Shown here in pieces: positions 14,631 to 16,439 of a stretch of 16,439 bases of DNA (position 1 is its first letter; each line of letters starts with the position of its first letter). The stretch covers positions 1 to 16,439 of the forward strand of contig JACQAF010000279.1 of assembly GCA_016195145.1 (NCBI GenBank), written 5' to 3'. Below the pieces are notes generated by a model. It had not been told where the DNA came from. It did not search any database and saw only the letters and a program-made list of their open reading frames with translations. A program made the translations under genes and the position numbers. This DNA comes from Rhodospirillales bacterium. Its GTDB lineage: Bacteria; Pseudomonadota; Alphaproteobacteria; CACIAM-22H2.

Positions 14631-16439
14631 ATGAACGACAATATCAACCCTTCGCCGGATCACGGGCTCGGCTTCGGGTTCGGCTTCGCCGATCTTTATC
14701 GTCGCGACCGTTTGTTGCAGCTCGACGGCCTGTTCCTCGATCGCCTCGGCGCCGCCGACGGCGAGCTGGCCAACCGGCTGCTGGCGGCGCGCGCCAACCC
14801 GGCGGCGCTGGCGGCCAAGGACGAAGGCAACCTGCTGATCGATCTCGGCCCGCATCTCGACGAATTTCTCGGCGAATTGTTCGGCATCGGAAACGAGATC
14901 GCCGATCACGCGCGGCGCACCCATGCGCTCGACCCGCTCTATGCCTGCAAGCGCTTGTTCGTTCAGCGTCGCGCGGTCAAGGCGCACAAGCCGGACGCCG
15001 CTGCGGCCTTCGACGGCCCGGCGCTGGCGCGCGAGCTCGATGCGGCGATGGGCGAATCGCTGACCGAGGCGGCCTTCGCCCGCCATGTTGCGGCATGGGA
15101 GACGGACGAGAGCGCCAACGCGACCGTCCTCGACCTTGCCTTGCGCTATGCGGCGTGGGCGACGCTGACTGAAGCCGGGCAGGCCCGCCACGGCAAGGGC
15201 GTTCTGTTCAAGATGCCGCGCAAGGTCGATCCTGTGCACCTGGTGCCGGTCGAGACGATTGAGATCGGCGGCGTGCGCATGATGCGCCTGCCCGAGCACG
15301 AATGGCGCGCGCGCGAAGGCTTCGCGCTCACCGATCCGGGCATGGACCTGACGCAGGCCCTCGATCAGGTGAATTACTGCATCTTCTGCCACAACCAGGG
15401 CAAGGATTCATGCTCGAAAGGACTCAAGGACAGGAAGACCGGCGGCTTTCAGAAGACCGTGTTCGGGGTGACCCTCGCCGGCTGCCCGCTCGAGGAAAAA
15501 ATCTCCGAGATGCACACCCTCAAGGGGCAGGGCGCAGCACTCGGCGCGCTGGCCGCGATCACGGTGGACAATCCGATGGTGGCGGCGACCGGGCACCGCA
15601 TCTGCAACGATTGCATGAAGGCCTGCATCTATCAGAAGCAGGAGCCGGTCGACATCCCGCAGGCCGAAACCCGCATCCTCAAGGATGTGCTCGACCTGCC
15701 GTGGGGGTTCGAGATCTATTCGCTGCTCACGCGCTGGAACCCGCTCGACATCCGCCGCCCGCTGCCCAAGCCGGCCAGCGGCTACAAGGTGCTGGTCGTC
15801 GGTCTCGGCCCGGCCGGCTTCACGCTCGCCCACCACCTGATGAACGACGGTCACACGGTGGTTGGCGTCGACGGACTCAAGATCGAGCCGCTGCCGGCGG
15901 ATATCTCGGGCGTCGAGCCGACCGGCGGCCGGGCGCCGTTCCGGCCGATCCGCCATGTCGGCGAGCTGTACGAGAATCTCGACGACCGGGTGATGGCCGG
16001 GTTCGGCGGCGTGGCCGAATACGGCATCACCGTGCGCTGGAACAAGAACTTCCTCAAGCTCATCCGCCTGCTGCTCGAACGGCGGCGCGAATTCGCGATG
16101 TATGGCGGCGTACGCTTCGGCGGCACGCTGACCGTCGACGATGCGATGGCGCTCGGCTTCGATCACATCGCCCTGTGTGCCGGCGCGGGCAAGCCCACCC
16201 ACGTCGCCATTCCCAACGGGCTGACGCGCGGCGTGCGCATGGCCTCCGATTTCCTGATGGCCCTGCAGCTCACCGGCGCGGCCAAGGCCTCGTCGATCGC
16301 CAATCTCCAGCTTCGTCTGCCGGTGGCGGTGATCGGCGGCGGGCTGACCGCGATCGACACGGCGACCGAATCGCTCGCCTACTACGCGCGTCAGGTGGAG
16401 AAATTCCTCGCCCGCTACGAAATCCTCGTCGCCGAGCGC
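14631..16439 (+). CDS. Large Fe-S/FAD-dependent oxidoreductase, GltD-like (partial, runs off the window)
   Basis: An open frame of 603 codons runs from ATG 14631 to the window end without a stop, so the protein is truncated by the window. Residues 1-240 are a leading region I do not recognise. A GltD/dihydropyrimidine-dehydrogenase-like helical ferredoxin domain follows, with Cys250-x2-Cys253-x7-Cys261, Cys285-Pro and Cys325-x2-Cys328-x3-Cys332, suited to two [4Fe-4S] clusters. The FAD Rossmann motif is GLGPAG (391-396) in KVLVVGLGPAGFTLAHHL; the LLERRREFAMYGGVRF segment is also GltD-like. A second dinucleotide motif, GGGLTA (569-574), suits NAD(P)H. No glutaminase or synthase domain is seen. 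A GGA about ten bases upstream is the only ribosome site. It is divergent from ctaA. Related long alphaproteobacterial proteins are, from memory, annotated only as pyridine nucleotide-disulfide oxidoreductases; the substrate is unknown. Confidence 0.85.
   Translation, partial: MNDNINPSPDHGLGFGFGFADLYRRDRLLQLDGLFLDRLGAADGELANRLLAARANPAALAAKDEGNLLIDLGPHLDEFLGELFGIGNEIADHARRTHALDPLYACKRLFVQRRAVKAHKPDAAAAFDGPALARELDAAMGESLTEAAFARHVAAWETDESANATVLDLALRYAAWATLTEAGQARHGKGVLFKMPRKVDPVHLVPVETIEIGGVRMMRLPEHEWRAREGFALTDPGMDLTQALDQVNYCIFCHNQGKDSCSKGLKDRKTGGFQKTVFGVTLAGCPLEEKISEMHTLKGQGAALGALAAITVDNPMVAATGHRICNDCMKACIYQKQEPVDIPQAETRILKDVLDLPWGFEIYSLLTRWNPLDIRRPLPKPASGYKVLVVGLGPAGFTLAHHLMNDGHTVVGVDGLKIEPLPADISGVEPTGGRAPFRPIRHVGELYENLDDRVMAGFGGVAEYGITVRWNKNFLKLIRLLLERRREFAMYGGVRFGGTLTVDDAMALGFDHIALCAGAGKPTHVAIPNGLTRGVRMASDFLMALQLTGAAKASSIANLQLRLPVAVIGGGLTAIDTATESLAYYARQVEKFLARYEILVAER

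Noticed and set aside
14511..15392. A 293-codon minus-strand open frame over the start of the oxidoreductase
   Set aside because: The plus-strand frame carries the Cys clusters and Rossmann motifs and stays open for 603 codons. The antisense product has no motif.

Overview
The window is a GC-rich, gene-dense stretch of chromosome from an alphaproteobacterium, most likely a Rhodospirillales-type organism. The main evidence is a stand-alone F0 operon in the order atpI-atpB-atpE-b'-b without the F1 genes, the dciA/dsbA/smc cluster beside mutY, an SMC with an alphaproteobacterial-type hinge, and Zur boxes of the GTTATA-N-TATAAC type. This assignment rests on recognising families and gene order; no search was run. 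I see no insertion sequence, phage gene, CRISPR array, tRNA or rRNA. No gap between genes exceeds about 180 bp.

Layout. (1) Positions 1-1700: the possible last 25 codons of a plus-strand gene, a secreted DUF3179 protein (minus), and a two-CBS-domain protein (plus). (2) 1708-4240: the F0 part of the ATP synthase on the minus strand. It has a good sigma70-like promoter upstream of atpI, a GC-rich hairpin after atpE, a one-base overlap between b' and b, and a hairpin shared with the convergent CBS gene at its end. (3) 4276-9058: minus-strand cluster dciA (DUF721 helicase-loader family), dsbA-like thiol oxidoreductase and smc. (4) 9141-10283: mutY, divergent from dciA. (5) 10226-13396: a zinc-uptake locus. 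znuA (minus) diverges from zur-znuC-znuB (plus), and the 79-bp gap between them holds two GTTATA-N-TATAAC palindromes whose centres are 20 bp apart. (6) 13350-14459: ctaA, heme A synthase (minus). (7) 14631 to the window end: the first 603 codons of a large Fe-S/FAD oxidoreductase related to the glutamate synthase small subunit.

How the genes fit together. The F0 genes build the membrane proton channel of ATP synthase, and CtaA supplies heme A to terminal oxidases, so both point to aerobic respiration. ZnuABC imports zinc under Zur, and the paired operator lets one repressor control both arms and its own gene. DciA, SMC and MutY cover helicase loading, chromosome organisation and oxidative-damage repair. 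The zinc locus overlaps its neighbour tail to tail at both ends (58 bp with mutY, 47 bp with ctaA).

Most of the window is conserved housekeeping sequence. The part least explained by known function is the large oxidoreductase at the right edge. The most clear-cut regulatory signal is the paired Zur operator. I do not see a convincing new defence or mobile system.
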